A program made the position numbers and the translations under genes. DNA of 64,000 nucleotides, taken from the NCBI GenBank assembly GCA_015680685.1, contig MNCI01005887.1, forward strand, positions 104,036-168,035, written 5' to 3'. Positions 1 through 12,202 of the stretch are shown one piece after another. The notes under the pieces were generated by a model that was not told where the DNA came from, did not search any database, and saw nothing but the letters and a program-made list of their open reading frames with translations. This stretch comes from Gnetum montanum. Its lineage: Eukaryota > Streptophyta > Gnetopsida > Gnetales > Gnetaceae. Positions within the stretch are counted from its first letter, which is position 1. Each line of letters opens with the position of its first letter.

Positions 1-778
1 TGAACCTTACCTTAAGGTTATTTGTTGCCTTCCCAATTACACTTGAGATGTACATTGGTATGGTTAAGTGTAATTGAGGCATATGATTTTTATCATTTTG
101 TATTTTATGGGGTTGGTGTTTAAAGAGAGATAAAGTAATTAGATTAACTAATTTAATTTGACTAATTAACTAGTATCTAAGTAGTCCTAACATAAGCATT
201 CAGTCCCACTTTCCACACACGTCTTGAACCCATGTATCCACTATTGGGTTACCAAGTGCTACACTACTGGGCATACCAAGAAATAACATTGCTGGGATTA
301 CCAAGCGAATATGTGTTACACTCGAAGTGGTCATACTTATGTGTTTAATTTATCTAGCTTATCTTGCTTAATTACTTTATTAGCTTAATTATGGAAAAAC
401 ATTGAATAAATAATTGAAAACATTAAATGCATAAATGAAACATTTAAGCTATCCAGAATGCAGCAAGGTTTATCAAGAAGTTCATCTTTATTGCTACACA
501 CATTGTCATGCTTAAGTACAACAATGCTTGAATAAAGATCCACATACTCAATGACTCCTATTGCGGGCACTTGAGAAAAATATTCTAACTTTCAAATAGA
601 CAAACTACAAGAGCTATGCTACTACTATTCAAAATTCATGCCATAAATGTGATTGGTGAGCACAAATTTATAGACCAAGATAGACCCTTACGTTGATGGG
701 ACCACATTGATGCAATAAACTATGTTGACAGGGCCTAGTTGATGAGGCCTAGTCAATGTAACGAACTAAAACTCATCA
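1..778 (-). repeat. E1 3' LTR (partial)
   Basis: Family A LTR cut by the window edge, ending with CTCATCA at 772-778. On the minus strand the TATA-like box (tataaatt, + 665-672) lies about 105 bp inside the terminus, so U3 is short. Downstream come 'aataaag' (+ strand ctttatt) as a candidate polyadenylation signal and a long U5. U3 (673-778) holds repeated TTGAT/ATCAA-type half palindromes separated by GGGCC blocks. Confidence 0.9.
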
Positions 779-790
779 TACCCCCACAAC
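779..790 (-). other. E1 polypurine tract
   Basis: Directly beside the 3' LTR the minus strand reads AGTTGTGGGGGTA and then TGATGAG. This is the expected place for the plus-strand primer, and the same G-run adjoins the LTR in E2, E3, E4 and E6. Confidence 0.75.
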
Positions 791-1009
791 TGAATGAAAA
801 CCCATCCTTGAGTATTTTACAAAATTGGTAAGGTATGGGATTATTGACTGGCTTCAAACATAACAAAAAAAAAAAACCAACTTAGACATACAAAATTAAG
901 TGCCCAGTGTATGGACCAACACATTACAAAAATTATAGTGTTCATGACACAAAATTGAACACCATGACATGATTCTTCAAAATATGAAAACATGTTCTTT
1001 TATGGCATG

Positions 1010-3895
1010 AAGTTGGTGGAGAAGGTTAGAGAGTCCCAAGCCATGGTGGCTCTTGAGGTTTTGAAGGACCTTCACTAGCTTTAGGCATGTGTGGTGGCCG
1101 AGGTGGCTATGGCTGTCTTGCTATTGCTGCAACTTTAGGTGGAATGCGAAAGACATTCAATAATGCCTTTATTTTCTCTTCTTTACTTCTAGTATCATTC
1201 ACGGTCCACATAGCTTTATCGATGTGGGCCAGGGTTGAAACATTCCAAAGATAAGGCAAAACTAGAAACAACTCCTTAACATTGATAAACCAAGCCACAA
1301 ATTACTTGCACTCGATGTCAATTGCCCGAAGTATGTCTTGTAGCGCTTGGTAGTCATTCATTCATTTGGCCAAGTTCTCTAAGATTAATCTTTGGTTAGT
1401 GAATTTCACCTTGAGAATCTCAAGTTTAGTATTTTCCACTACAAGCTTTTGCTTGCTATCTTTATGAGTCTTGAAATTGGCCTTGTACAATAAGTACGAG
1501 CTGGCCACTTGCTTCTCAAGCTCAAACTATGGTCGTCTAGTGGTCAACATTACTAGGTTTACATAGCAAAGGTTGGACAACTCCATGTACTCTATCATCT
1601 CTTCAATCTACAACTCCTTCATGTGGATTTCCACCTTGTTGTAGGCATCAATCCCATCAATGATGGGTTGTCATATTTCTATGCCTTGTTGGAGTTGCTA
1701 GAGGGCCTCATTAACCTTGGCCTTTGCCTATTGGATATGCTTTTCATTTACTTCCTTCTGTAGGCCAACTTGGTCTCTATAATGACTTTTAACTTTTTCA
1801 AATTTTACAACCTTGTTTTTCCAAGTAGTAACCTCAATGGCTGATTTCTGGCATAAGATGTAGACTTCCTCCATGGAGTGATTATGATTCTTCACTACTA
1901 ATCTCCTCAATTTGACATTTTCCTTGGTGAGCTACTCCTACTATTAATGGATAAATTCTTCTAGTTGTTGTTTTTGTGCATAAATGTTCCACAAGCAATG
2001 ATTTTGTATAGTCAAGGACTCATTTTCTTGGTGTGTCTGCATCAAGTCCTTCTATTCTGCATGAGTTTCAACTTCTACTACTGAATGATTAAAGACCGTT
2101 GTTACCATTTCTCCCTCAACCTACTTTAGCTATTCTTGAAGCTACTGAAAAGCTTCATCTTGTGCTAATGCAAGGTTGATAAAAGCAGGATTGGTGATTC
2201 GGGCATGTAACTCAGCAACTTTTGTGACTAAGCTTTGATTGTGCTTGAGCCTTTTCAAGTTGCCATTCTAAGATGAGGCACCTGTCCTTTGCCTCTAGCA
2301 ACTTCGACTAGGTTATAGTGATGGTATCCATAAAATCAAAGATATCCAAAATCAGTTGCTTGGTTCCCACTAGTCGGTCTAATAGTTCTTCATGTTGGGC
2401 TACACTCAATCACTTGTTGATTGTTCCCACAAACGTCTACACATCTATTAGTGCAAAAACATCTAGTTTAGGCATTGCAGGTGCATTTAATGCCTCAGCA
2501 ACTCAATTAATAATGATCTCTATAGCTGTCTCTTACCCATGGTGTTGCATCACTAATACGGTTGCCTCTTCACCCTCCTTCAAGTGCACTGAAAAAAAGT
2601 GGCATTCCCAAAGATTTCTGGAAATAGATGACGCTGAGAGAAAGACACTATCACCTCTTGGGTACTTGAATTTAACCCTGCAAAAAATTGTGTTCATTGG
2701 GCAGATAGCATTGATCCACCCCCCTCCATCTGGCTGTTTGTATGAGTCACTTCTTTGAGGTGACTCATGGCTAGTCTATACATAGATATGTCTCCATCAT
2801 TAGTTTCTTCATACTACTCTCATTGTTGTAAGAGTTGCTCTCAGATTTTTTGCATGTGCTCAACTGCACTATAGGCCTATGGTGTTTGCTCATGAGTACG
2901 TGGTGGAGGTGGTCATTGCTGCTTCTCTTCTGTTGTCATGGTAGGAATTTTATCCTTTATCATCTCGGCCCATGAAGCATTAGGAGCATGCCTAAGTGTA
3001 TCATTTGCATAGTGGACTATTCTTGCCCTTTTGCATAATTTTTTGATTAGGTAGGGAAAAGGTAGGGTCTTTCTTCTACATTTATTTTCCTTAAACCACT
3101 TCTTTATCTCTAGATAGATTAGTTGTGGAAGATTTGCTAAATTTTTTTTTGCTTAGAGTGGTATATGCTCAAGCAAAGAAGGTTATCACCTTACTAGGCC
3201 TTACCATTGGATTGAGGTAGTAGGTTGTTATCTTAAAATAGACTCACTCCACTTGTGTGAGTGCGCTAAACTCCTTATGGTAGACCTCATAACATCACTA
3301 AGTCCACTTCTTCTTTGCTCTGGGATCAGCTTGTGTTGATAATTTTGCTAATTGTGTTCTTACATTAGGAAACCCTTGCACAATGGCTTCTACTAAGTAG
3401 GATACTTGAACATCCTTGATTTTCACAACTGTTCCTACTCTCTTGTTGTTCCAGAAGAGATACGTTTCTTTCATGTACCACTCCTCACTGGAAGTGGTGA
3501 TTGGCCACATGGGAGAGGCTTGGAGTTGAGCTTTGACATCTTCTGGACCATAGTCAAGGAATGACCTGAAGTTTAGTTCTTGAAAAACTAAGCGTTGACT
3601 TTCATGGTTCCTAATTATGTCGAGCCAGGCTTGTGTGAGTGTGACTTCTAGTTTGGGTATTGGTGCCTCACCTCACTATGAGTGTTCTAATGTAGCTTCT
3701 TCTTCAAGAATCTATTGGATAGATTCCACATCGACCTTGTCTCTAAGGGGTCCTATTACATTGGTTGCCTCAGTGTGTTCTTGATCATGTTCTTGTTAGC
3801 CCTTTTCTCCTCTAGGTCATTTCTCCCATGGTTGTGATGGTCCTTCCTCCTGCAGTCTCTTTGGTCTTCATGCCATTTGTGATCACACATAACAA
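1010..3895 (-). pseudogene. E1 extra 3' ORF (env position), decayed
   Basis: A coding-like block between integrase and the 3' LTR, where Athila-type elements keep an env-like ORF. Pieces align with the E3 block at 33960-37090. Near 3298-3510 the N-terminal part has SPMWPITTS, ETYLFW and IKDVQVSY. Near 3050-3150 a stretch resembles the pattern of plant retroelement 'Transposase_32'-type domains (a TRAC motif, an NLPQL motif, then LPFPYLIKKLC). Roughly 1300-2200 is rich in charged heptad-like sequence and looks like a coiled coil. A conserved WFINVKELF / LAHI / WTVND block (1107-1298) is followed by a Pro-rich tail. I see no signal peptide or membrane anchor. Many in-frame stops and shifts; not functional. 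Function unknown; the domain resemblance is from memory and weak. Confidence 0.55.
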
Positions 3896-5915
3896 TAGAT
3901 TCGTAGTTATTATGTAACTTAGAATGATTGTAATACCTTGTCTCCTAGGGAGGTTACATTTGGCTAGGGTGTGATTATGGTTGGATGGATTTAATATTTA
4001 ATTATTAATTTAATCTTTGGTTTACTGAAGTTTTTGGAAGGGTTAAATTTTCAAAAATTAATGATTTAATAGCATTTTACATCTTAACCCTTTGGGAGAG
4101 TTGGGAAAAATCTCAAAAAATTTTCATCAAAACCTTAGGGTTTGCTACTCCCATAACTAAGATCTTACATTTGGTAACTTTAAGGTTGAAAAATGGGGTG
4201 ATTTGGATAAACAGTGCAAGAGTTATAGGCTCAGGAAGGTTTTGGGCTCTAAAAATTGCAAAAACTCCTTGGGCATTATGGAAAAAATGTGGAATAGTCT
4301 AAAGTGTTTGGTGGTATTTATAATATTTTTTGCATGGCATCAATGGGGCCCAGTTGATGTGGTTTGCAATGTTGATGGGGCCTTGTCAACGCAGCTGTTG
4401 ACCATCGTTGACTTGGTCAAAACTTAAAAATTACAAAAAGATTTTGAAGAAAATTAGGGTCAAATGGAAGTCCAAATAGCCACGAACATGATGAAAATGT
4501 GAGAAGAGGGTGTTGAAGTCCCCAAAATTAAGAAAATTAGAAAAAATGGTAAAATGGGATGGAAAAAAGAGAGTTCAAGGAGCATAGAGTGATTTGCACA
4601 ATGGAATATATGAAAGATAGGATTGTAATAATGTCAAAGGTAAGGGACTTAACTAACTAAACCAAGAAATATGCAAGTGGGTCCTCCCCATAGTAGGCAT
4701 GTGCCCTTGTTATCTTTGCATAACCCCAACTAAGGAGTTCGTGGGCCCCATAGTTGATTAATGATCATGAAAGTTTAAGGACCAACCAAAAAGAATCTAT
4801 CCAAGAATTCCAACACATCAAACTAAGACATTGAGCATAACATAAAAATTGACAGTGAGGTAAGTTATGGCAGCATAAATGGATGACTAAGAAGGTGGGA
4901 TGGAATCCTGAATTGAGGTCGTAAGAAGTCCCTTGTGAAATATGTGTTTAAAATGACCTAAGAAGATCCATCCTTAGTCCAAATCAAAACTAATGTCTTT
5001 TAGTGATTTCACATTGCCACTCCAAGACTGATCTACTCACCTAAGACACAAAGAGTGCTCCCATAAACAACCATTATTCAAAAAATAGAAGAAAAGAGAA
5101 GTATGAAGTGAGAGAAAGAGGGCCTTAGTTAGAGGGGACCTTCAAGCATGAATGCATGTCTTTCTAGTTCCATAACCAGTGCTTGTATCCCATTTATTTG
5201 TTTAAGGGATGTACTTTGAATTCCCATCATGTTTGTTGTTTTTTTTTTGTTTTTTGTTTTATTTTCTAATGGGAACCACATCATGTAAAGATTTTATTTG
5301 ACTTATTATTAGTGGTTGGAATGGAATGGTAAGAAGTTCATGAAAAACACCCAAGCACTCAAGTAAGCATAAGAGTACAAGGAGTATTGAGTCCCCTTGA
5401 AGTCACACCCTCTACAAACCTTTGAATCTTTCCCAATTCCAAAATTACCAAGGTCACCAATTGGTTAAAAGTTTCTTTAATGAAAGGAACCTCAAACTCC
5501 AAGAACAAGAAAAACCATAGAGCTTATTTGAAAGGCAAATGATGTGGACTCATTGCCTATTCCATGAAAAATAAACCATGTCATAGTCATTAGACATTAG
5601 AATTCAAAAATAGAAACTAGACATTGACAATCACAACATTAAGCACAAACCATCATTAGTAAATAGCAATAGTGGCATTGTGTCATGTGGTAATAAAGCA
5701 CTTTTATTAGCAAAAATAATGAAAAGTCACACTTAAACAAAACAAAAAAAAGTAAAATATATGAGAAAGTGTAAAATAATTAAGAAAGGTTAAAAAGTAA
5801 AATTGGGAAAAATTTAAAAATAAAAAATTTGTAAAATAAATAACTTGTAAAATAAAAAATATGGAAAACAAAAAGTAGAAAAATTAGGAAGTCATATGAA
5901 TCATTAACACAGATG
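3896..5915 (-). other. E1 3' noncoding region
   Basis: About 2 kb without a supportable ORF between integrase and the extra ORF. It contains the family block 'gtgggtcctcccc' (4679) also present in E2, E3, E4 and E6, and one copy of the inverted-repeat unit at 5205-5292 (aaggGatgTactttgaattcccat ... atgggaaccacatcatg) with a T-rich loop. The last 250 bp (5680-5880) is A-rich with poor complexity. Confidence 0.6.
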
Positions 5916-5918
5916 GCC

Positions 5919-5950
5919 ATCTCCCCCATGATTGAATTGGAAGGAGGAGA
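5919..5950 (-). other. E1 internal PPT-like motif
   Basis: On the + strand 'ctcccccatgattgaattgg' closely resembles the terminal PPT flank of the family ('tacccccatgactgaatg'). The same internal copy lies just after integrase in E2, E3 and E4. Confidence 0.5.
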
Positions 5951-5999
5951 TTTAAAAAATGAAATGTAGTTGTCCATCCATTGAGGTGGTAGTTTCACT

Positions 6000-7390
6000 G
6001 GCTTGTCTTGGCTCTAGGGAAGGTTTCACTTGTTGGATGTTGACTAACTGCTTTTTATTTAAGCTTTTAGGTTTGTAGATTAATATGGCCCCAAAGGGAA
6101 AGGTTTGATCAATTATATAATGTCCCTTCCATAATGTTTGGAATTTTGTCTCCTGGGGTACGTGTGTGGGATTCCAATAGTGAATCTTATCTTTTGGTTA
6201 AAATGTTATTTTATATATTTTGAGGTCATGAAGTTGTTTGTTGAATGCCTTGTGCACCTCATTCAAAGATAGGGCCACCAATCGATTTTTATCTAGCACA
6301 TTCATGTTGATCAATCTTACTTTCTATGCTAGACTTAGGTCAAGATCCAGATCACAGGCTATTGAGAGTATACGGAGCTTGGACTGAATCAGGAGTGTTG
6401 GAAGTTTTCCATACACTAACTCATAGGGAGAGTATCCAATAGGGAGTTTCCATGTTGAGTGATAAGCCCAAAGGCCATTGTTGAGTTTGGTGGTCTAATC
6501 TCTCCTATATTTGCTTATGGTTCTTGTTAAGATCTTTGTGGTTAGTTACCTATACTTGACCATTGGCTTGGGGATGGTAGGATGTTGTTAATTTATGTTC
6601 AACCCTCAAGCATTGCATCAAGTTTCTAAAAGTGGCACTTGTGAAATGAGTTCCATTATTAGAAATTAGTGTATGTGGCACCCTAAACCTATTTACAACA
6701 TTTTGTTATATAAATATAGTAGTAGTGGATAATGTACAATCAGTAACAGCTACTGCTTTTATCCATTTTGTGTAGTAGTGGACTATTACGATGATATATG
6801 CCTTTCTATTAGACATGGGTGTGATGGGACCCATGAAGTTAATGCCCCATATGTTAAAAGGCTCTAGTGGGTGAATACATTATTGATGACCTTCCATTCG
6901 AGTGGTCATCCCACCATCTTGTTGACAATGTTCACAAGATTGGACAAACTGGTGGACATCCCTGAAGATTGTAGGCTAATAGTATCCTACCATTAGGATT
7001 TTTATGGCTGTGTGTCTCCCTGCATAGTGGGCTCTGCAAGGCCCTTTATGAGGATGTTAGAGAACATGCAGTTGATCTTCATCAGGGACACACTAATGAA
7101 TGAGACCATCAACGCACATCTTGTAAAGGTGTCCATTGATTTCCATGAAGTTTTGGCCCAATGAAGAAATTGTTGCTTCTTTCTAAAGTTAAGATATTGT
7201 GGCATCTCCTGATTGAGAAGATAAGTGAGGATGCCATTATACCATGTTGTTTTTATGGGCACTTGGTCATTTATTACTCTTGTAAAGAGGAGTTCATCTA
7301 GAAATTGATCATAGAATAGGCTCTCCTCATCTTTATTATCCCATATTAAGTAAGAGAGCTGGTTAGTAACCACATTTTTGGTCCCTTTTT
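6000..7390 (-). pseudogene. E1 integrase, decayed
   Basis: Minus-strand reading from 7390 gives an RNase H-integrase linker, an HHCC zinc-binding region (about 7140-6910, with the HCQQDGG piece of the second Cys pair), the core (GINFMGPITPMSN near 6830, where family members have GIDFMGP; HPQANGQ near 6560) and a decayed C-terminal region with a KIPNIMEGTL remnant near 6130. The first catalytic Asp appears replaced by Asn. Several stops and shifts interrupt it. In an intact element this enzyme inserts the cDNA and makes the 5-bp TSD seen at other copies. Confidence 0.85.
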
Positions 7391-8620
7391 GATCTACCAT
7401 TATGAGATTGAATTTCTATAAGATCACGAGCCAGCGTATGATACGAGGGCTCACTGCTGGCTTATTCATAAGTGGATTACACTATGGTCCATATGCACAA
7501 ATACTTTGTAGCTAAGCACATAGTGCCTGAAATTTTCAAGAGTGTACACCATAGCCATTAGTTCTTTTTTTCATGGTGATGTAATTTAATTGTGCTTTCA
7601 CAATGCCTCAGCTTGTGTAGTGGATGTAGTATGGACATTGCTTATTATTCAACTACACGAGCACTACTCCCAAGGCATTGTTAGATGCATCCATCATGAT
7701 GTGGAATGGTTTAGATTAGTCTAGTGCTTGTAGAATTAGTGTTTCTACAAGTTTCTCCTTTAATTGTTGGAATGCATGTTCACATTCCTTGGTCCAGATG
7801 AAAGGTGCATCTTTCTTTGTAAGCTCTACCAATGATTTTATGATCTTAGAAAAATTATTTATGAATTGCCGATAGTAGCTAGTGTGTCCAAGGAACGACT
7901 TGACATCTTTGATTGTCTTTAGTTGACATGTAATTCCTTGGATGACCCTTATCTTTTCTAGGTCTACCTCAATCCCTGCTTGAGTGACTCTATGCCACAG
8001 TACAATGCCCAGGAGCATGAGATGAATCTTTTGCCAATTGAGCCATAGATTTGTTTCCATACATCTTTTTAATACTCACTTAAGGTGGTCCAAGGCTTGC
8101 TTAAACATAACTCCATAGGTGGAGAAGTCATCCATGAAGACTTTCACACCACTACCAATCTACTGTTGAAAGATGCTAAGGACCAATCATTGAAACGTTG
8201 TAGGGGCATTGCACAAACCGAATGACATCTTACAATATGCAAAAGTTCCCAAGGACTTGTGAATGTTGTCTTGGCCTAATCTTCTGGCACAATTTGGATT
8301 TGGTTATAGCCATTATAACCATCCAAGAAGCTATCATAGCAATGCCCAGATATGGTGTCCAACACTTGATCCATAAATGAAATGAAAAATGATCTTTAAA
8401 CATTACCATATTCAACAACTTGAAAATGATCTTTAAACATTGCTATCTTTCTTTGGCACAATTACGAGTGGGCTAACCCACTTACTGTCCGCGATGGGGT
8501 AGATGAACCCTACCTTGAAGAGTTGCTCTATTTCCTCCTTGATGATCTACTTTAATTTGGGATTTAGTCACCTTTGTGGCTACTTTCTTGGCTTCATGGC
8601 TGGGTCAGTGTAAATGTGAT
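7391..8620 (-). pseudogene. E1 reverse transcriptase-RNase H, decayed
   Basis: From 8600 downward the minus strand shows the RT start (LFKVGFIYPIADSKWVSPLV), then a deletion of the VCIDFR segment, then SFLDGYNGYNQ-like residues near 8330. The catalytic box FMDDF is at 8124-8138, within the normal YxDD position. RT thumb (SFLGHTSYYRQF, near 7880) and RNase H (MMDASNNALG near 7700; weak NYITMKK near 7570) follow. Stops and at least one deletion disable it. Confidence 0.88.
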
Positions 8621-8686
8621 GTTGGCATATCTTTGGATCTATTTCTATCAGCTTAGGATATGATCAAGCAAAGGTTGTTGACCATT

Positions 8687-9520
8687 TTAAACCATCTTTA
8701 ACAACTTTTCTTTTTGTTCAAAAGCAAGTTTAGTATTGATTATGATCGATTTTCCATTATTTAAAAATGCATGTTCCATACCGACTGATAGAGTTCTTAG
8801 TTCTAAGGGCTCCTTCTTGAAGTTATTAAGGATTTCCAACTCTCCCCAATAGGTATCATCATCTTCATCATCAAAGAGTTGGTGATGAACTTGCTTAAGT
8901 TCATCCATGCTTTCAACATAAGCAAATGTTAGGCTCTTAGTTGGTTCTATGCATAATGTGCTGCTATTTGAGTTAGCTATCAACCACTGCATACCCTCCT
9001 ATTTTGTTGTTGCTATGTACATATACCTTTGAATATGTGTTTCTTGTGCACATTGATTGCATGCTTTAGTGTATGTACTTTTGATGGACCAAATCTTTTG
9101 TATGCAATTGCACCTGTTATCACTGTACATGATGCATGGAATATGCTTCTTCTCTAATTTTTCAAATTTATTTTCCTTGGATATTTCCAAGGAGAGGTTC
9201 CTTAGGACCATATGTGCATCAACTGTGCTTAACCATGCTCTTCCCATAATGATGGGAAAGCTACCTTTGCAGTTTTTGATCTTAATTACCAAAAAATTGA
9301 TGGGATAGGACCACCCACTAACTATGATCAAAATGTCCTCCACTAATCCCAAAGAAATAGTGATTGATTGATCTGTCATTTCTAAATGGATGTTACTCTT
9401 CTTGAGAGGTGATAGGTTCTAGGCCTTGTACATGTCATAAGAGATGAGGTTGACACCGAAACTAGAATCAAGAAGAGCTTTGCATGGCTTATGTCCAATG
9501 ATCTATAGGTAAATGAGAAA
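8687..9520 (-). pseudogene. E1 aspartic protease and linker to RT
   Basis: The retropepsin active-site region reads ALLDSSFGVNLIS near 9470 (family consensus LLDSGSGVNL), so the catalytic Gly is changed. The flap and core continue as GLVEDILIIVSGWSYP and FPIIMGRAWLSTVDA in the open stretch 8999-9379. A poorly conserved linker (8687-8992: DELKQVHHQLFDDEDDD) leads to RT. The protein would process Gag-Pol. Confidence 0.8.
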
Positions 9521-9749
9521 ACTTTCTGGGTTAGATCTTTTCATGGTAAGATTGCCAGCCTTGATCCAATTGGAAATAGCATGAGTTATCATCATAGTGT
9601 GAATTCGAGGTAACATTTGGTTTGAAGGGCACTCGAAGATATTCGATGTAGAGAATGAGGGTACTAGAGATGCAAGGCCATCATCTATACTAGGATGTGA
9701 GGATTGGGAAGGATTATTGGATTAGAAGAAGGATCTTTTTCTAGATCGA

Positions 9750-12052
9750 TTGTCCAAACCACTTGGTTGGAAAGTTGGTTGTGAATGTATAGCCCTCATA
9801 GCATTTTGTTGCTGTGGCTGTGGAGGAATCTCACCCTACATGGACAGAGTAGGAGGTAACTAGGTTAAGGGTAGAGGTGTGTGTGCAAATGCATGTGAAG
9901 GATGGTATGGATATGGGTTTTCTCCTTGAGTAAATGGTGAATGTGTTCGGTGGTACTCTAGAGGGTAATAGTGATGCTGAAAGAAGGCATGACTTGTAGA
10001 ACTTTTTGGAGAGATGGGTTGTTGAACATAGTACCCATATGGATTTGGTTGCTGATAAGGATACTGTTGCCTTGGTGGTGGCATTTCTTATGATTATGAT
10101 TGATGCCACTATTGGTATTGCTCATATGGTTGTGGTGGAGCTCCACTTGGGTAGTAAGCTTGTTATTGCTGGTGGAACTACCATGGATTGCCCTAAGGAT
10201 AAGACAATCACTTGGGTGCTTACCCACGTGCTAGTTGAGGATTCAATGCGTACATCCCAGACTCTTGTAAGTGTGACACCATAGGGCAACATATCTTTGG
10301 ATGTTAGTATTGACAAATGTCACAACCAATTTGATCATCAAAGTCTATCTCCACAACTTTCTCAATGGCAGCAGCTTTGCCCTTACCTCTCTAGTAGCCT
10401 CATTCAGCTTCTTTTCACCTCCTGTGGTTATGATTACTATTTTGCTCTTTAGATTCTTTAGCAATCTTTATAGTAGTTTGGAATTTTTCATCCAAAGAGT
10501 CCCATAATTTATCAACCTTTATTGAAATATCAAAAATATATTTTTGAATGGGCAAGGTTTTTCTGTTCATTACTTCATCAAGTGGTGACTCCTCCTCATC
10601 ACAAAATTAAACCTCCTGTTTCCTAATGGAAGGGTTCCTATTATACTCTTCTGCACTTTCCCTTTTTCACAACTCACCTTCTTATTTTGCTACTTGCTGT
10701 ATCAACCTTTGGATCTAATGAGCTCTTAGTTTAGACAATCTCCCTTGGGCATACATCTCAAGAGTTTCTCTAGTTTCTTCTTTGAGCCCATCTATGATGT
10801 GGTGAAGTTGTTCCCTTTACCATGTTCAGAGCATTAGTGTAAGAGTAAATAGTATCTAACCATGGCAGCATCCAAGGCTTCATGTATTCCTTGTTTCCAG
10901 CCTTAGATTTGTCGTCTTAGATTAGAAACTCTAGAGTACATTTGGTATTTGTCATTAAATAGCTCTAACATGATACTCCATCAGTGAATGGATTCTAGTG
11001 CCAAGGGCTGATACCAGCTCTCAGCTTTCTTAACGAGTGTTTTGGGAAAATGCTTGAGTTTCTGCCACTCATTTTCAATGTTTTGTAAGGCATAGGCACT
11101 ATGGAAAGCTTGTAGATGATTCTATGGATCAGAATTGTATCCCCACTCAAATCATGGGATATTATTCATGTTTAGGCACTTGATTCAACTATCTTTCATA
11201 TGCCTAGTTGGGATCTTTACTACCTCTACAATGTTGAGCATGCTTCGAGTCACCAATAGAGGTTCATCATCATGATTGTGTTGATGACATCGATGATGGT
11301 TTCTGTTACCTTTGCGTTCTTAATGGCTTTGATGATCATTGTTGTCTTGTTGATTACCTTCATCATGATTATTTCAATAATGGCTTTTATGAGAACTAGA
11401 AGATGAAGAGGAATTTTTGGAATCAAATGAAGAGGATGGAGAGGAAGGTGGACCACCACTACCACTACGGTGTCTGCCACCACTTTTTGCTCATTACGAT
11501 CACCATCCTTAGATCCTTTGCTATTGTGATTTTTAACTGAGTTCCTACCTTGATTATCACTTTTTCTCGAACCTAGTTTATGAATAGTGGATTACAAATT
11601 CAAGGTCACATCCTCATTATCAACAATAGGGGGTGGAGAATCTTCATGTTGAGAATCTTCAAAGGGAGGATCCTCATTGTCATCTTGATTTAGAGGAACA
11701 AGGAATTAGTGAAATGTTTTCCCTTTGTAAGCTCATGGTGCTTCGCCTGGTGTCAATCTCGCTTGTGTTGTGTTTTAGTATAATGGTAGTCCCAAGTGTC
11801 ATGATCATTTACAATGTATTCCTTGTGAAGATTTGAGATGTCCAACTTTTTAAGGATTTGAACAGCATCTAGGACATAGATCAATTAGGAGGCAATACAA
11901 CATTGCCCCCCATATCATGCCATCACAACCATTCATCTTAATGTAGGATGAAGATGAAGTTCGGTACATACTCATCTGGATGAGTATATACCACTTTGCA
12001 CTCTTATGTGACTAGTGGTTTGAAATCTTCATGCCTATGAGAAGAAGACATT
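9750..12052 (-). pseudogene. E1 gag, decayed
   Basis: The start is placed at the ATG read from 'cat' near 12050 because it gives MSSSHR, the same N-terminus as gag of E2 and close to E3 and E4. Next come a YTHPDEYVPNF block, a Ser/His/Asp-rich low-complexity segment (about 11480-11270) and a Retrotrans_gag-type domain (IPTRHMKDS ... NHLQAFHSAYALQNIENEW, 11230-10970). A zinc-knuckle-like remnant lies near 10310 and a Pro/Gln/Tyr-rich tail at 10230-9830. Numerous stops. Confidence 0.75.
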
Positions 12053-12183
12053 TTGCAAAACAAATAAAATTATCAGTGTGCTTAGTAGTTATATGTCATT
12101 TGAGAGTGATGTTGACCTTGAGTTCATCCAACGATATTAATAGTATTTACTAATCCTAGATAGTGCACATTTCAACAAAAAAT

Positions 12184-12202
12184 TCCTCAGCAATGATGCC
12201 AA
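12184..12202 (-). other. E1 primer binding site (tRNA-Asp type)
   Basis: The minus strand next to the 5' LTR reads TTGGCATCATTGCTGAGGA, a decayed match to TGGCGCCGTTGCCGGGGA, the complement of the plant tRNA-Asp(GTC) 3' end used by Athila/Tat elements. Confidence 0.75.

Noticed and set aside
2318-2758. 146-codon + strand open frame
   Set aside because: Antisense to the decayed extra ORF of E1; composition and position fit a shadow frame, and the E3 counterpart is not conserved on this strand.
1010-3895. Retroviral-type envelope gene in E1/E3
   Set aside because: The position fits, but no signal peptide, furin-like site or membrane anchor is seen; the content is a globular domain plus a coiled coil.
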